Below, piece by piece: positions 1-11,702 of a stretch of 64,000 nt of DNA. The DNA comes from Phytophthora quininea. Taxonomy: Eukaryota > Oomycota > Peronosporomycetes > Peronosporales > Peronosporaceae. The notes under the pieces are model-generated. The model was given only the letters and a program-made list of their open reading frames with translations, ran no database searches and had not been told where the DNA came from. Numbering within the stretch: the first letter of the stretch is position 1; every line of letters starts with the position of its first letter. The stretch lies in assembly GCA_011947345.1 (NCBI GenBank), contig JAAVTG010000538.1:682001-746000 (forward strand), written 5' to 3'. The translations under genes were made by a program, and so were the position numbers.

Positions 1-3000
1 TTCGCCCTCACTACTACTACCACTGGAAGAATTGTTGTTGCGAACGCCCGAGCCTTTGCGTTTTGAACGCAATCGTTTCACTACCAGCAAAAGACAGTGA
101 GTGTATATATGACTAAAGACTAATACTGCTTTCGCACCTGTTCGGCCCATGTTGGCTAGCTTCCGCTCCCGATGCTTGACCCACGCCTCCTGTTCACGGA
201 GCTTCCGCATGCCCTCGCTCCAGTTCGCCACGTTCTACAGAACAACCCCGATTCGTCAGTATGCCAGCTACAACTAATAAAAGAGCCGTGATATGAAGCT
301 TGACCTCATCAAGCATACGCTTCACTTCGTTCTGAGCTGGACTCGATTGAGCAGATCTCGAGTTCCGCTTCCAAGCACTTTTGCTGGATTTCAGCTGCTG
401 CGCTTGTTTCATTAGCCCCTGTCGCTGATTCGCCACGAGCATGCGAGCATCCGTCAAAAGATCTACCTCTTCTTGCAGCCGTCTTTTCCATTTTTGATAC
501 GCTCTCATGTGCTTTTTGCTCTGGCGATCCGTACGCTCCGCTTTAACTGAGTCGTGTGGGTCGTTGTTTGTCTTTGTTTGTCTGGCGGTGTGATCACAAT
601 ACACTTGTCCCGGAGAGCCAGGAGGTAAACCCTCAGTTGAAGCCCGCGCGGTGTCGACGTGCTCAATCCCCTTGCCGTTCGCTAGTTCCTCTTCGCGACT
701 AACTTGTCGAGCCTCTCGCAGCCTCGCGCCCAACTCGGACTCTTCTCTCTCGATAGCTTTCGAGATCATCGCAATCTCGCGTTCTTTGCGTTCATGTAAA
801 TCTTGCTCGAAGCGCGTCAACTCCTCCCGAACTTTGCGCTTTGCATCGTTCCGCTTAACGTCTCTTTCCTGTCGGATGTGCTCAAGCGTTTGAGTCGACA
901 CTGCTTCTTCTTGCTCTACTCGATGCTGCCTGATTTTCTCGAGCTCGGCGACCAGATCCTCAAGGCGCCGTTCGTGTTGAGCATGCAGTCGAGCCTTGTT
1001 CCTAATAAGAGCCTGCTCTTCTCGCTCTTGAAAGTCTCGCAATTGAGTCAAGAAATCGCTCCTCAACGTGCGCTTCTTGTGCTCGTACTCGAGTCTCTCT
1101 ACCAGCGAGAGCGATTCCAACGCAGAAGCATGCATCTTTTGAGTCACTGAACGCAGCGATGCCACTTCCACGTGAAACGATTCGATTTGGAGCGCTTGGT
1201 CACGACATCGCCCTTCCAGCGCTGAGTTCTGACGTGTTACGTCCTCAAGCTGCGCTGAGATATCGGCCAAGTGGAGCTCAAGCTCGTTCTTATTTGCATC
1301 GGCAAGTTGGAGTTTGACAAGCATCACATCAGCACTCTCACCAATCGAAGTTGCCGGGCCACGGCTTGCAGCAGCCGACACGTTGACAATGTTGGCGTTG
1401 AGAAGCGCAGCTTGAGCTTCCTCCTTGTCACTCAGTAGAGACTTCACGCGCGCTTGGAGCGTTTCATTTTCCGCTTTTCTTCTTGCGAGTTCGTCCTGTG
1501 CAGCAGTTAAGGCCTTTTCTTTTGATTGTAGTTGCATCTCGGCTCGGTCCTTAGAGTGGAGGACATTTGCGTGCTCCACTTCATCGTGTCGTCTAGACGC
1601 ACTCATTTCTTCCAGCCGAAGCGAAAGCGATGACCTCTCCGATTCCAGTCGACGCTTCTCACTGCGTACCTGTTCCAACTCCAGGTCGGATTGATTCTCC
1701 TGGTCTCGCCGAGCTTGCGACTCTTTCTCTAGCTGGCGTTGCACAGCCGTCAGCTCCCTTCTCAACGTATCGCAAGAATCTTCCTGCTCTCGTCGAGTTT
1801 CTCGAGATCTCGAGTCAAGCTGTTCCAAAGAATAGCATTGGGCCTTTAAGTCACTAATTGCCGCCTCTCTTTTTGACAACTTTTCCTGTAATGCAGTGAT
1901 CTCTTTTTAAGGCGGTCTTCTTGCTCACGGAAAGATCGTGCTGCGCTCTCCTTCTCTTGCATAAGCGTAGCGGTAGATCGCTCTCGATCAGCTTTTGCTT
2001 GGTCGACCGACTCCTGCTTCAGCTTCAGTTGCTGTCTAAGCTCTGTTACATCCTGTCGGGCTCGATTGCATTCCATTTCTACAGCCTCTTTACCTCGGAG
2101 AAGTGCGCTATTCTCCTTTTCGAGCAAGCTGTATTCTCCTTTAAGGCGCCCCACTTCAACTTTCAGCTCGATTGAAACGCGCTCCAGTTCTGTCGTTTTT
2201 GATCCGAGCGTGTGCTTGAATTATTCAGCTGCTCGAGATACGAATCCGCCCTGCTCTTCACCACCTCCAACTCAACCCCAAGCTTATCACAAGCCTTCTC
2301 CAGGCCTTGTCGAGATTGTGATTCCTTTTCTAACTCGTTTTGCAGGTGTTGTCGAGACTGCGATTCATTTTCTAACTCGTTTTGCAGCCTTTGAACCTGC
2401 TGTCGATGCTTTTCTGTTTCAGTAGACCGATTCTGTTCCGCATGCTCGGAATTAGAATCCACTTGCTCCCGAAGCAGCTTCTTCTCGTTTGATTCCTTTA
2501 GCAATTGCTCCTCAACTTTAGCGTTCGTAGACGTTAGCTTTGTGCACTGGTCTTGCAAAGTTCTCATCTCGCTCCTCGTATTAGCAAGCTCAGCTTGTGC
2601 GATTGCCAGTTGCTGTTCGAGCGACTTCACTTGATCTTGCGACGAGGATGCTGATGACAACGCTCTTAATGAGCTTTCCGCTGCTGTCTTTTTGTCGATG
2701 AGGAGCGAATCGCACTGGGCTTTTAACTCTCTAGATTCCTTCTCCATTTGTGACATATTTTCCTGTAGTACAGTGATCTCGGCTTTCAGACGGTCTTCTT
2801 GCTCACGGAAAGATCGTGCTGCGCTCTCCTTCTCTTGCAAGAGCATAGTTCTATCGTTAGATCGCTCTCGATCATATTTTGCTAGGTCATTCGCCTCTTG
2901 TTTGAGCGAGAGCTGCTGCCTAAGATCTATTACATCCTGTCGGGTTCGATTGCACTCCATTTCTACAGCCTCTTTATCGCGCAGAAGCGCGCGATTCTCA

Positions 3001-5301
3001 TTTTCTAGCAACCTGTATTCTCCTTTAAGGCGCTCCACTTCAGCTTTCAGCTCTGTTGAAACGTGCTCCAGTTCCGTCATCTTTTCAGCTTCCAAATCCG
3101 AATGCGTGTTCGAGCTGTTCAGTTGTTCAAGCTGAGAATCCAACCTGCTCTTCGCCACTTCCAGCTCAGCTCGAAGCTTGTCACAAGCCTCCTCCAGGTC
3201 TTGCCGAGATTGTGATTCCTTTGCTAACTCGTTTTGCAGGTCCTGTCGAGACTGCGATTCCTTTTCCAACTCATTTTGTATTTTTGAAGCTGCTGTCGAT
3301 GCTTTTCTATTTCAGTAGACCAATGCTGATCTTCTTGTTCAGATTTAGAATCCAATTGCTCGATAAGCAGCTCCTTTTCATTCAGTTCCCTTGTCAACTG
3401 TTCTTTAAGGCGTCCCACTTCAGCTTTCAGCTCAGTTGAAAGCTGCTCCAGTTCCGTCATCTTCTGGATTTCCAAATCCGAGCGTGTGTTCGAGCTGTTC
3501 AGTTGCTCGACCTGTGAATCCGCCCTGCTCTTCGCCACTTCCAGCTCGGCCCGAAGTTTGTCACAAGCTTTCTCCAGGTCTTGTCGAGACTGTAATTCGT
3601 TTTCTAACTCATTTTGAATGTGTTTCAGAGAATGTGATTCCTTGTCCAATTGATACTGTAAGCCTTGCCGAGACTGTGATTCCCTTTCCAACTCATTTTG
3701 CAGCCTTTGAATCTGTTGTCGATGCTTTTCCACTTCAGTAGAATGTTGTTCCGCTTGCTCGGATTTAGAGTCCAATTGCTCCCGAAGCAGCTTCCTTTCA
3801 TTCGATTCCTTCATCAACTGCTCCTTAATTTGCGTATTAGTGGTCAAGGTCACCGCATGTTGGTCGTGTAATTCATTCAATTGGTCCTTCGTGGTAGCTA
3901 CCTCCGATCGAGCTGCTGAAAGCTGCTGCTTGAGCAACCGTAACTGTTCCTCGACATCTCCACTTTGACTAATGGATTCCCTTGCCAGCGCAAGTTGTCG
4001 GCTAAGTTCGTCTACATCACGCTGGAATTGATCACGCTCGGTTCCAATCCTGTTTTTGTCACGAAGTAGACTGTCCTTTTCATCGCGAACAGCTTTAAGT
4101 TCCTTTTCAAGTTCTTTTTGTCGTTCGCGTAGCTGCTCCACTTCCCCTTTCAACGCGGTAGTGAGATCGACCGCCTCCTTTCTGTCCTCCAACGAGGCTT
4201 CCAATTTCTTCTCAAGCCGAGCGAGTTCTTCCTGAAGCTCGCGCTGTTTCTCTTCATGCTTGAGTCGCTCGGATCTAAGCTCTTGGTTCAAGTCGAGGCC
4301 TTGTTTCGCCTCTGCCATAGACGATGATGACAGCAAAGACTTTTTCCTAGGACACCCCCGAGAGGAGTTCTGGAGAGCGGCTTTGCCAACCTGTCGCCCC
4401 TGACATCATCATCAGCGCTGTCAAGTCCAACGCTGGGTCCCCCTAAATCCTTCGCATCGCTTCTAAGAGGCTGCAGCCATCAAGCCCGACGCCGTCAGCA
4501 CCATTTGACGAAACCAACAATCTAAACAAACTGTAGCACACTTACGCCAAGCCCATTGGCAGCCTTAAGTCCTCCGTTTAACCCCAGAGCTCCCAATCGC
4601 CCACCAGTCAGCCCAGGGAGAGGCTTCTTTTCTAGAGGGTTTGCTTTCCCAAGCAATGGTGGGCCCAATGGCTCAGCCTTGGCCAGGGCAGCCTTCTTCT
4701 TCTTCTTCCCACCGCCCTTTTGCCCAGCAACTCCGCCACATCCTCCTTCGCTTTCTTCTTCTTCTCATCGGTCTCCTGCGTCAGGGTAGAAAGAATACTC
4801 AGTACTGTAGCTCGTTTCAGCGACCAGATTCAACGTTTTGCTTCAATAACCTGGGCGTTGTTCGACTGATGCTTCATCTTGTGCTCCTCGTACAGATTGC
4901 GGTAGAACTAGCCACAAAAGAGCGCGACGTCAGCCTTCAAAGGGCTGCAGTTTTCCTAACCTCGGCGCACCTCATCGCAGGGGTGGTCCCAAGTGCTCTG
5001 GCCAGTAGCAAAGTTGAAGTAGTAGATCTCTTCCGTGTCCGTCGTCTTGCATGGCTTCCAGTTCTCTGGCAAAGGAGCCTACAGCCGTCAAAGGTCCGTA
5101 CATGAGGATTTGGAGAGGAATTAAGAATAAGATCCGTCACTTCACCTTCAGGCCCTCTCGAGCGATCCAAAACAAGTCTCGCTCCGCCTCCAGGTCCATG
5201 CCCAGCCACGTCGCGTACTCTAGCACTTCCTTCTCGGTCGGTTCATAGTTGGGATCGATCTCCTCCTCCAGCACGATGCTATCGCTCTGCCCGTCCATCA
5301 T
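1..5301 (-). CDS. CEP164: CEP164-like centriolar distal appendage protein (partial, frameshifted)
   Basis: Start ATG at 5301 (MDGQSD follows). Exons read on the minus strand: 5301-5146, 5078-4971, 4907-4851, 4775-4546, 4470-305, 234-138 and 80 to the left edge; all introns are GT-AG and short. The N-terminus has an acidic [16 protein letters not shown] helix, then a WW domain (NWKPC ... [18 protein letters not shown]) that is diagnostic of CEP164, the protein that docks basal bodies to membrane. A Lys-rich linker and a very long Glu/Arg/Gln coiled coil follow. The reading frame shifts at runs near 4718, 4341, 3281, 2196 and 1904. Adding one base makes exon 4 exactly 77 codons, so the break there is probably a sequence error; the others lie at T/A runs inside repeated text. 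The 3' end is outside the window. Identification rests on the WW region; the coiled coil alone would be uninformative. Confidence 0.8.
1880..3740 (-). repeat. Internal tandem repeats of the CEP164-like coiled coil
   Basis: Within the long exon the same protein text recurs with high DNA identity. A block running from a KMTELE-like segment through [18 protein letters not shown] to [17 protein letters not shown] is present twice (about 3090-2770 and 2200-1900). [19 protein letters not shown] block plus TRSDL occurs three times, and a short LQNELExESQSRQ unit recurs many times. The copies let single-base differences be spotted: copies at 1904 and 3281 are one base shorter than their partners. Confidence 0.8.
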
Positions 5302-5469
5302 CGTCCAACCGGCGTCTCCACAGCAAATTCTTCACTGCGAAAAGCCGTCACCTCTGCACTTTTTCAAACTTGGAGGAAACCGCCACATGCACTTTGTCAA
5401 GCACGATGGCTTGACGCAATGGCGATATTCATTCGCCAGTGATAGCATCAGCGCAACAAACTAAAGCGG

Positions 5470-7189
5470 TCAGCTCGTCGATGGCCGCGGCGGAGACTTT
5501 TGCGCCATCGCCTTGTAGTAATGCAGCGTTTCTACCCAATACCGCAGCGATTCCTCGTCTTCACACCGCAACTCGTACGTGCGCGAGCCCTGCGGGTTCA
5601 GGCGCGTACTCAGATCCACCACCACGTCGAAATGGAAGTAGCTGCCTCGCGCATGCCGTTGAACAAGGATATTGGAGATTCTAGACGCCGCAAAGCCGCC
5701 ACGGGGCGTGAAACCTCGCGCGTAGTCGTCCTTGCTGAAGTGGTAGCTCAAGATGAAGGTCTTCGGGTCGACTCTAAACCACCGCTTCTCCCAGCCGCGG
5801 AAGATGGACGCGCTCTTCTTCTCCAGCATACCTTCCAATACAGGGAGCTGCTGCTGCGCCAGGTTCGTACGGATACTCAGGCTCTTCATCTCACGCACCA
5901 TCGACACCAACGTCAGACCCACTTCTCGCAGCTCTCGAGCCTCAATAAGGTTCACATCCGCCGCTAGTCTCGCCATATCCGCATCTACGTCCGGATACCC
6001 GGCAAGGATACGGCGTTTCACGGACTCCACGCGCTGCTGCAGTGATGGGAAATCGCGGATACTTGGCGAAGCTAGTGCTGTCAGTTCTGTCGTTGCGTAC
6101 CGTGACGCGGTCTCTGTGGGTGGAAGTTCCGTGATGTTGCCAATTGACTCGCTAAAATGCGGAGGGAAGGAGCGCAGAGGCAGGTTCATGCGTGGCACAG
6201 CAGCCGGATCGGCTCCAGTATCGCGCGCTTCGTGGATGACACCTGTTCCATCCCCGTCCCCATGCAGGCCACGGAACTGGACGTTGGTCTTATCACCGCG
6301 CGAGGAGTTCATCGCAGTCTCGGACTGCGACCGCGAGACGCGTCTGAGTTCTGAATTGACTGGACTGTGTTCGCCAGAGGAGGCGCCGCTCGTCGATTCC
6401 TCCGCACGCAGCCCTTCCGTTTCGTCCGTCGACTCGCCCTTCGTCGAGGACTTATAAACGACGTCCATGACGCTCTTGCGCAAGTTGCCTTTGAGCAGCG
6501 TAATGCTGTTGGCTGCGGTGGACGGCCCGCGCTGCTGCTTGAGCCGCTTGTAGACCTCCCACGGGATGTCCTCGCTCTCGATGTCTTCCGGCTCTGCACT
6601 CTCGTACAACACTTGAAGACTGCGCAGCTGGTAGGTCTCTGCTTGCTGCGGGTCGTTCTGCCTACAACGCACCCTTCAGTTAGAGACCATCAGCTTCTTC
6701 TCCCCTCGTTGCTTCGGCTCACATTTGACAGACGAGCGCGAGGCTGTTGAGTGTCTCGGCCACCTTGAGGCTGTTTTTGCCGTGAGACTTTTCTCGCAGC
6801 GCCAGCGCCCGCAGCAAATGCTGCAGCGAGATCTCGGCGACGCCGTGCAGTCTGTAGACTGTGCCCAGCTCCTGCAGCGCCTCAGCTGCCAGGCTCTCGG
6901 GCCCGAATTTCTCGTGGATCACCAGGCGCTGGTGCAGCAATGGCAGCGCCTTATCGTGCTCGCCGTTCATGACAAACAGCAGCGCCAGCTGCTTAAGGTC
7001 GTCGGACACGCGTTCGTGGACTGAAAGACGGGGACGTGAGGCTGCTTATAAGGACAGGGAGAGCAGAAAGAGGCACGTACACTCGCCATGCGCCTTCTGT
7101 ACCGTTCGCAGCCGCTCCGACTGCGCCGCGATGGCCTTGAGCAATACGTTCGCGTCTCCACCGCCGCTGAGAGATCCGCTGGACGACAT
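5470..7189 (-). CDS. TPR and PH domain protein
   Basis: Three exons: 7189-7081, 7020-6723 and 6661-5470, joined by GTACGT and GTGAGC donors; total 1599 nt, 532 residues, no frame break. Residues about 40-165 hold kinesin-light-chain-like TPR repeats (ALPLLHQRLVIHEKFGPES, LRALALREKSHGKNSLKVAETLNSLA). A long low-complexity Ser/Glu middle follows, and residues about 411-520 form a PH domain (LEGMLEKKSASIFRGWEKRWFRVD ... YELRCEDEESLRYWVETLH, with the conserved final Trp). The likely role is a membrane-phosphoinositide-binding adaptor, but no specific ortholog is recognised. It lies head to tail with the CEP164-like gene, 168 bp upstream of its start codon. The start was chosen because MSSSGSLSGGG is the first Met compatible with the spliced frame. 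Confidence 0.75.
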
Positions 7190-10100
7190 CGACGTTATCA
7201 GGCAAAATGGGTAATTCTGGTTTTGGGAACAAGTGACCCATTTAGAAAACAATTTTACAAAAACTTGTTTATCGACAAAAATATTTGTGTCGAGAGTCAA
7301 ACGTTTGTTGTATGCGTTTGACATAGCTGGCATGACTTCACGTACGAGCTGACGCTCCGAAACAAATGGCGCCAATAGTAACGCTATTCTATAAGCCGAG
7401 CCGTTCTGTCGATGCAGGAGTCCATAGCACTAGACATCATGAAACTCGTACAACACCTCGGGTTCAGCGACACCGATCGTGTCGGTGTCATCGACAGCAG
7501 CAGTGATGGAGGTAATGCCCGCCATGCTCGCAGCTCAAACGATATTACCAACAGTTATTTTCCCTAATCGAGAACTTTTTTCAATACCCTTGCACCTTTG
7601 ATCTTGAACTGCTAATAAACACTCCAGTAACTGTCCATCCTGGTCCTCTATCTAGAAAAGCGCGCCTCCAATTCCAAAATCACTGGGGCCCACCGCAGAT
7701 AGAAGGGCACGATAAAAGCGGCAACGGCCAACACTGGTACAGATAATATCTGTCTTTTGAGACTCCCAAAATGCTGGTCTACATCAACTTTGGCCTTCGC
7801 AGCTCTCTTTATTGTTCCTTTGATCATCTCAAAAGAAGGGTCCTACGTCCTGAGTGAGACTCTCACAGGATCGCTGCACATATGTTGCTGTGCCCAAAGA
7901 TGACTGCATTTCACACTTCATAGCTCGCCTTGGCCACTTTTGCAGCACGTCTCCCTATTAGCAGTGGTGCACTGAATGAGAATGAATGTAACTTTGAAGC
8001 TGGAGTTTAGTATTAGTGCTGTCAATGTAATGATAGATGCTCTTGTGCTGTTCATTGTTCCAGCTAGTTTCTGACCGAAAAACGTAAGTATGTACAACCG
8101 GTGTATCGTTTTTAATATCCCGAAACAACTGTGAGGCAACCCATAGTCGACAAAACACCACCATGAGCAGCAACAGATCACGATTGGGAGGCACAATCCC
8201 GAGGGGTCACAATGGAAAAGAAGCGAGAACAGCTAAGATCTTCATCCTCCTGCGTTAGAAGTGCCCCCGATATCGCCACAAACAGAATACAAGCAACCTG
8301 CTACCACACTCGTGATCCGCAACCGCGGGAGATGACCAAGATCCGTGATTTGTTAAGCTACTGAGAGTCTATAGGCCATGCGCAGATGCAAGGAGTGTCT
8401 ATTCCCATCCGAGGACGAGGTCACCAGGAGCGCAGAATTTCACCTGCGAAAATTACACAAAAACATGACGACGGTGGATCTCTCAACCTCTGGGGCATTT
8501 TGTGAACTCGTCCATGCTCCACGTTCTGCGTTAACCGTAGTTATATAAGGGATTTGTACGTCAGTTTTGTCTGTTCCGGGATTAACAGGAATTTGCGTAT
8601 TGACATAGGGCTAAATGAGTTCTACGGGCTGCCATTGAATGTAAGAATTCATGTAATATACCAGGTGCTTACGTGTGATGGCGATTGTGGTTACTTTGTA
8701 GAATCGTGTTGATGTATCGGCGCAAACAAGCAAAAGTAATTTGTCTTCTGTGAGCGGATATACAGATATTGCTTAAGCGTACGTTTCTTGAACACTATTT
8801 TCTTTGATACACTTCCTAATGTACTATCATTTGTAACACCCCTTCACACGCATTTACACACCCCGCTGCGTCCTAAGACACGCACTTATCACATAGCTCT
8901 TTTCTCCTGGATGTAATATAGCATGCAACTACAGGTCCATAAAAAATCTATATTAGCACGAACTACAGAAAAATTAGCTTCATATCATCTGGATCGTTGA
9001 ACTTGCCTATTTTTCCGTCTAGGCATTTTAGTAAAAAAAAAAGAGACAAGATCCGAGGCCAAGCATAAAGCACAAGGATCACAAATCTGCTAAAACTAAC
9101 GGCACATTCAAAATATTCGACTTTAGGAACGACGGTAGGTATCGACAATTTGATGTCAAATAAATGTGAAAACATCATTTCAATTCTTCCTATCCGAATG
9201 GGGTGCAATCATGTTTCTGGCTCGGAATTTCTACTACCATCGTTATCTACTTCCCTGACATGTTCGTGGAAGACTCACTGATCTCGCCACGATACGCTGG
9301 CTGTCAGTCTGACAGCTGTTGGCCAGCTGAAAGCAGACCACTTCGATTTGTGCATGTGGCCCTTATGCCGTGATGGTCCATGTGTCTCTAAGGAGATAGG
9401 ATACCTATAAAAGGAGGTATCCGTATACATGTCGGCCGCGGGGGTGTCAAGGGCTGAGGCGTGGGAGCGGACAAACGGTTTGTAGCTACTCTTAGGGCGC
9501 TGCCGCTAGAACCTTTCGATTTTAATTCCTGAAGCAGCTAATTTGAACTTAATACCGCATAACTGACGCCTAGGTGACGAACTACTATCACATCCCGTTC
9601 ATCGCCGTGGTGATCTCTATGGCCTATTGCGGTGACGTATTAGTTTTCACGCATTCCTGCCTGCCAATCCCTTTACGAGGTTTTCTGCTGGCACCGGTCT
9701 CATTACGGACGGTGAGCCCGGACGACCCAACAAGAACAGAACGGTGAAAAAGTATGGCGTCTACTTCGTCGCTGGGGACTCGTTGTCCAAACTCACAGGA
9801 GTTTGCGGCAACGAGTTCGAAATCGGTAAAGTTGGAATGTCTAATCACGACATTGGCAAGTGTGTACAATAAGTTGTCAAGGAGATGCAGAGGTTTGGTG
9901 AGGCTGACTGTCGCTCGTGTGTGTGTCTCAGCTGCTGACGCTGTTCGCGCCAAACGGGAGCTGCTCACGGTGCTTGCGACGCTCGAGTTGTCTTACTCGT
10001 ATCTCCATTCAAAATCTGACAGGGTCTGCAGAGGTGGTGCATCTACGAGACATCCATGTGGAACTCGTAAAAATCTATTTCTCCTGTTGGATGAGGGAGT

Positions 10101-10340
10101 CTGCGCGTCAATAGCCGAGGCAAGAGTATTCTACCTAGAGACATATTCAACGCAAGTCAGTTGGCAATGACAACGGCACTAGGTGGGTGTATCTCAGAGG
10201 GAGACATGGTTCGATGCTCCATGCGATATTTTACGGAATTGCCCTTTTGACTACCAAACTCAAATAAAGAAATAAAGGGATTCCTCTGCCAATCACTAAC
10301 CTCGTTGTCTTTTCTGTTCGAATGTTGAAGCAATTTTTTC
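7190..10340. other. Gene-poor intergenic stretch
   Basis: AT-richer than the flanks, with stops in all frames. Apart from a 56-codon ORF at 8378 there is no coding signal I trust; ORFs near 8000, 9000 and 9754-10170 lack any recognisable domain. Probably decayed repeat sequence preceding the Crypton remnant. Confidence 0.5.
8378..8548 (+). CDS. Short ORF with C2H2/BED-like zinc finger pattern
   Basis: A 56-residue ORF begins MRRCKECLFP and contains C-x2-C followed by FHLRKLHKN, giving a C2-x-H-x3/4-H arrangement typical of a lone C2H2 or BED finger. Such fingers occur at the N-terminus of oomycete transposon proteins. No continuation is visible in any frame downstream, so it is either a fragment of a mobile element or chance. 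Low confidence. Confidence 0.25.
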   Translation: MRRCKECLFPSEDEVTRSAEFHLRKLHKNMTTVDLSTSGAFCELVHAPRSALTVVI

Positions 10341-11702
10341 AAGACAAAGGCCAATCAGGAGGGTGCAGGGCCACTTGACCCTCGGCATATTTACGCCAAC
10401 CCTTTTAGTCCGTCAACATGCTGGGTTACTGCCTTAGGAGTTTCTTGCATGCAGCCCTCGCATGCCACCTGGTCAGTTGTTTCCGGGTTCCGATCAAAAC
10501 CTTCGCTTTAGCAAGGCGCTGTCTCAACTGCTTAAAAAGGATGACATCTCGGAACGGTACGGCACTCATTCTGTGCGAAAAGGGGTTGGTACCTTTGCAT
10601 GCGGTGGAAGTACTGGCGGTCCCTCAATGGTGAGCGTCTGCTTACGCTGCGGTTGGTCTATTGGGGACGTGCAGGACAGATATTTGCGCTATGAAGCGGC
10701 TGGTGACCAATTTCTAGGACGCGTGGTTGCGGGCCTACCCGTGAACGAGTCCGGCTTTGCGGTGTTGCCGCCACATTTCCGTGACAAAGCAGACGGAGTT
10801 GTGACTGCAAGCGTGCAAAACATGTTCCCTGGTCTTGCCGACGAGCCAAACCTCAAAGACATTTTGCAACTTTGCCTCGCGTCCTTGGTTTATCATGCTC
10901 AATATTTTACAGCAAAGCTTCCGCCGAATCATCCACTACTGTCGACATCCGTCTTCACCAGCACCGGTGTCCTCAATGGGCTGCACGAAAAACTAGAGCA
11001 GGGCGAGTCTCAGTGGATGAGGGCAACAGGGATCCCTCCACACGTCGAACTCTACAAAAACCTGGACCAGCAGCAACAGTCAATCGATGCTCTCCCTGAA
11101 ATGTTGGAAAAACGAATGGAGTACGTACTGGAGAAAAAGGCGTTGCAGCTGGCAACATTACTAGAGATCTACTCCGAAAGGAGATTAAATCATTGATGGT
11201 TGAGGTTGGGCTGCATCGCCATAAACCTACGGAACAGACAACGCCAGCGTCAGATGCAACACGACGCTACTATACTTGGGGAGGTAAATTCCACTTACTT
11301 CCTCAGGACTTTGATTTTTCCAGCATTGATCCCCTTGGTGCGTGGCTACTGTGGTGGTTTGGAAATAGCAGGCTTGGGTATCTGCCATATAATGGTATTT
11401 TGCCAGATGACCTAGACACATCAAAGAAGAGAGCAATGCTGTCAGATTGGGCGATGATGATGCGTCATATCTCCAACGGAATCGAGGCTAAAGTCGGCGC
11501 ACCGATGCCAAAATTGCGAGACGAAGCACATGCTGTTGAGCTATTCAAACTGGGCTACGACACGCTAACATTAAAATCGAGCAAAAGGACCCGCAGGGCA
11601 GAGCAGATAAAACTTACCACAGTGTTGAGACTTGTGCGAGAAGGGAGCAGCACGCGCACACGAACTCTGCCATTCAAATCACGGAAGCATAAGAAATCGT
11701 AG
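10341..11702 (+). pseudogene. Degraded Crypton-type tyrosine recombinase with GCR1-like C-terminus
   Basis: Reading in three frames gives the collinear parts of a Crypton-type transposase. First comes a DPRHIYANP ... STCWVTALGV segment (10341-10440). Then comes the recombinase core with GTHSVRKGVGTFACGG (the HxxR box), CLRCGWSIGDVQDRYLRYEAAGDQF (Tyr nucleophile region) and a helical tail (10462-11196). Last is the DNA-binding-like end with YYTWGGKFHLLPQDFDF and LGAWLLWWFGNSRLGYLPY (11210-11702), resembling the GCR1_C domain of Cryptons. Frames break near 10440 (two bases missing) and near 11170. The N-terminal half is missing or too decayed to read, and I see no terminal repeats, as expected for Cryptons. 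Crypton insertions are known in oomycetes; that this copy is dead is an inference. Confidence 0.65.
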
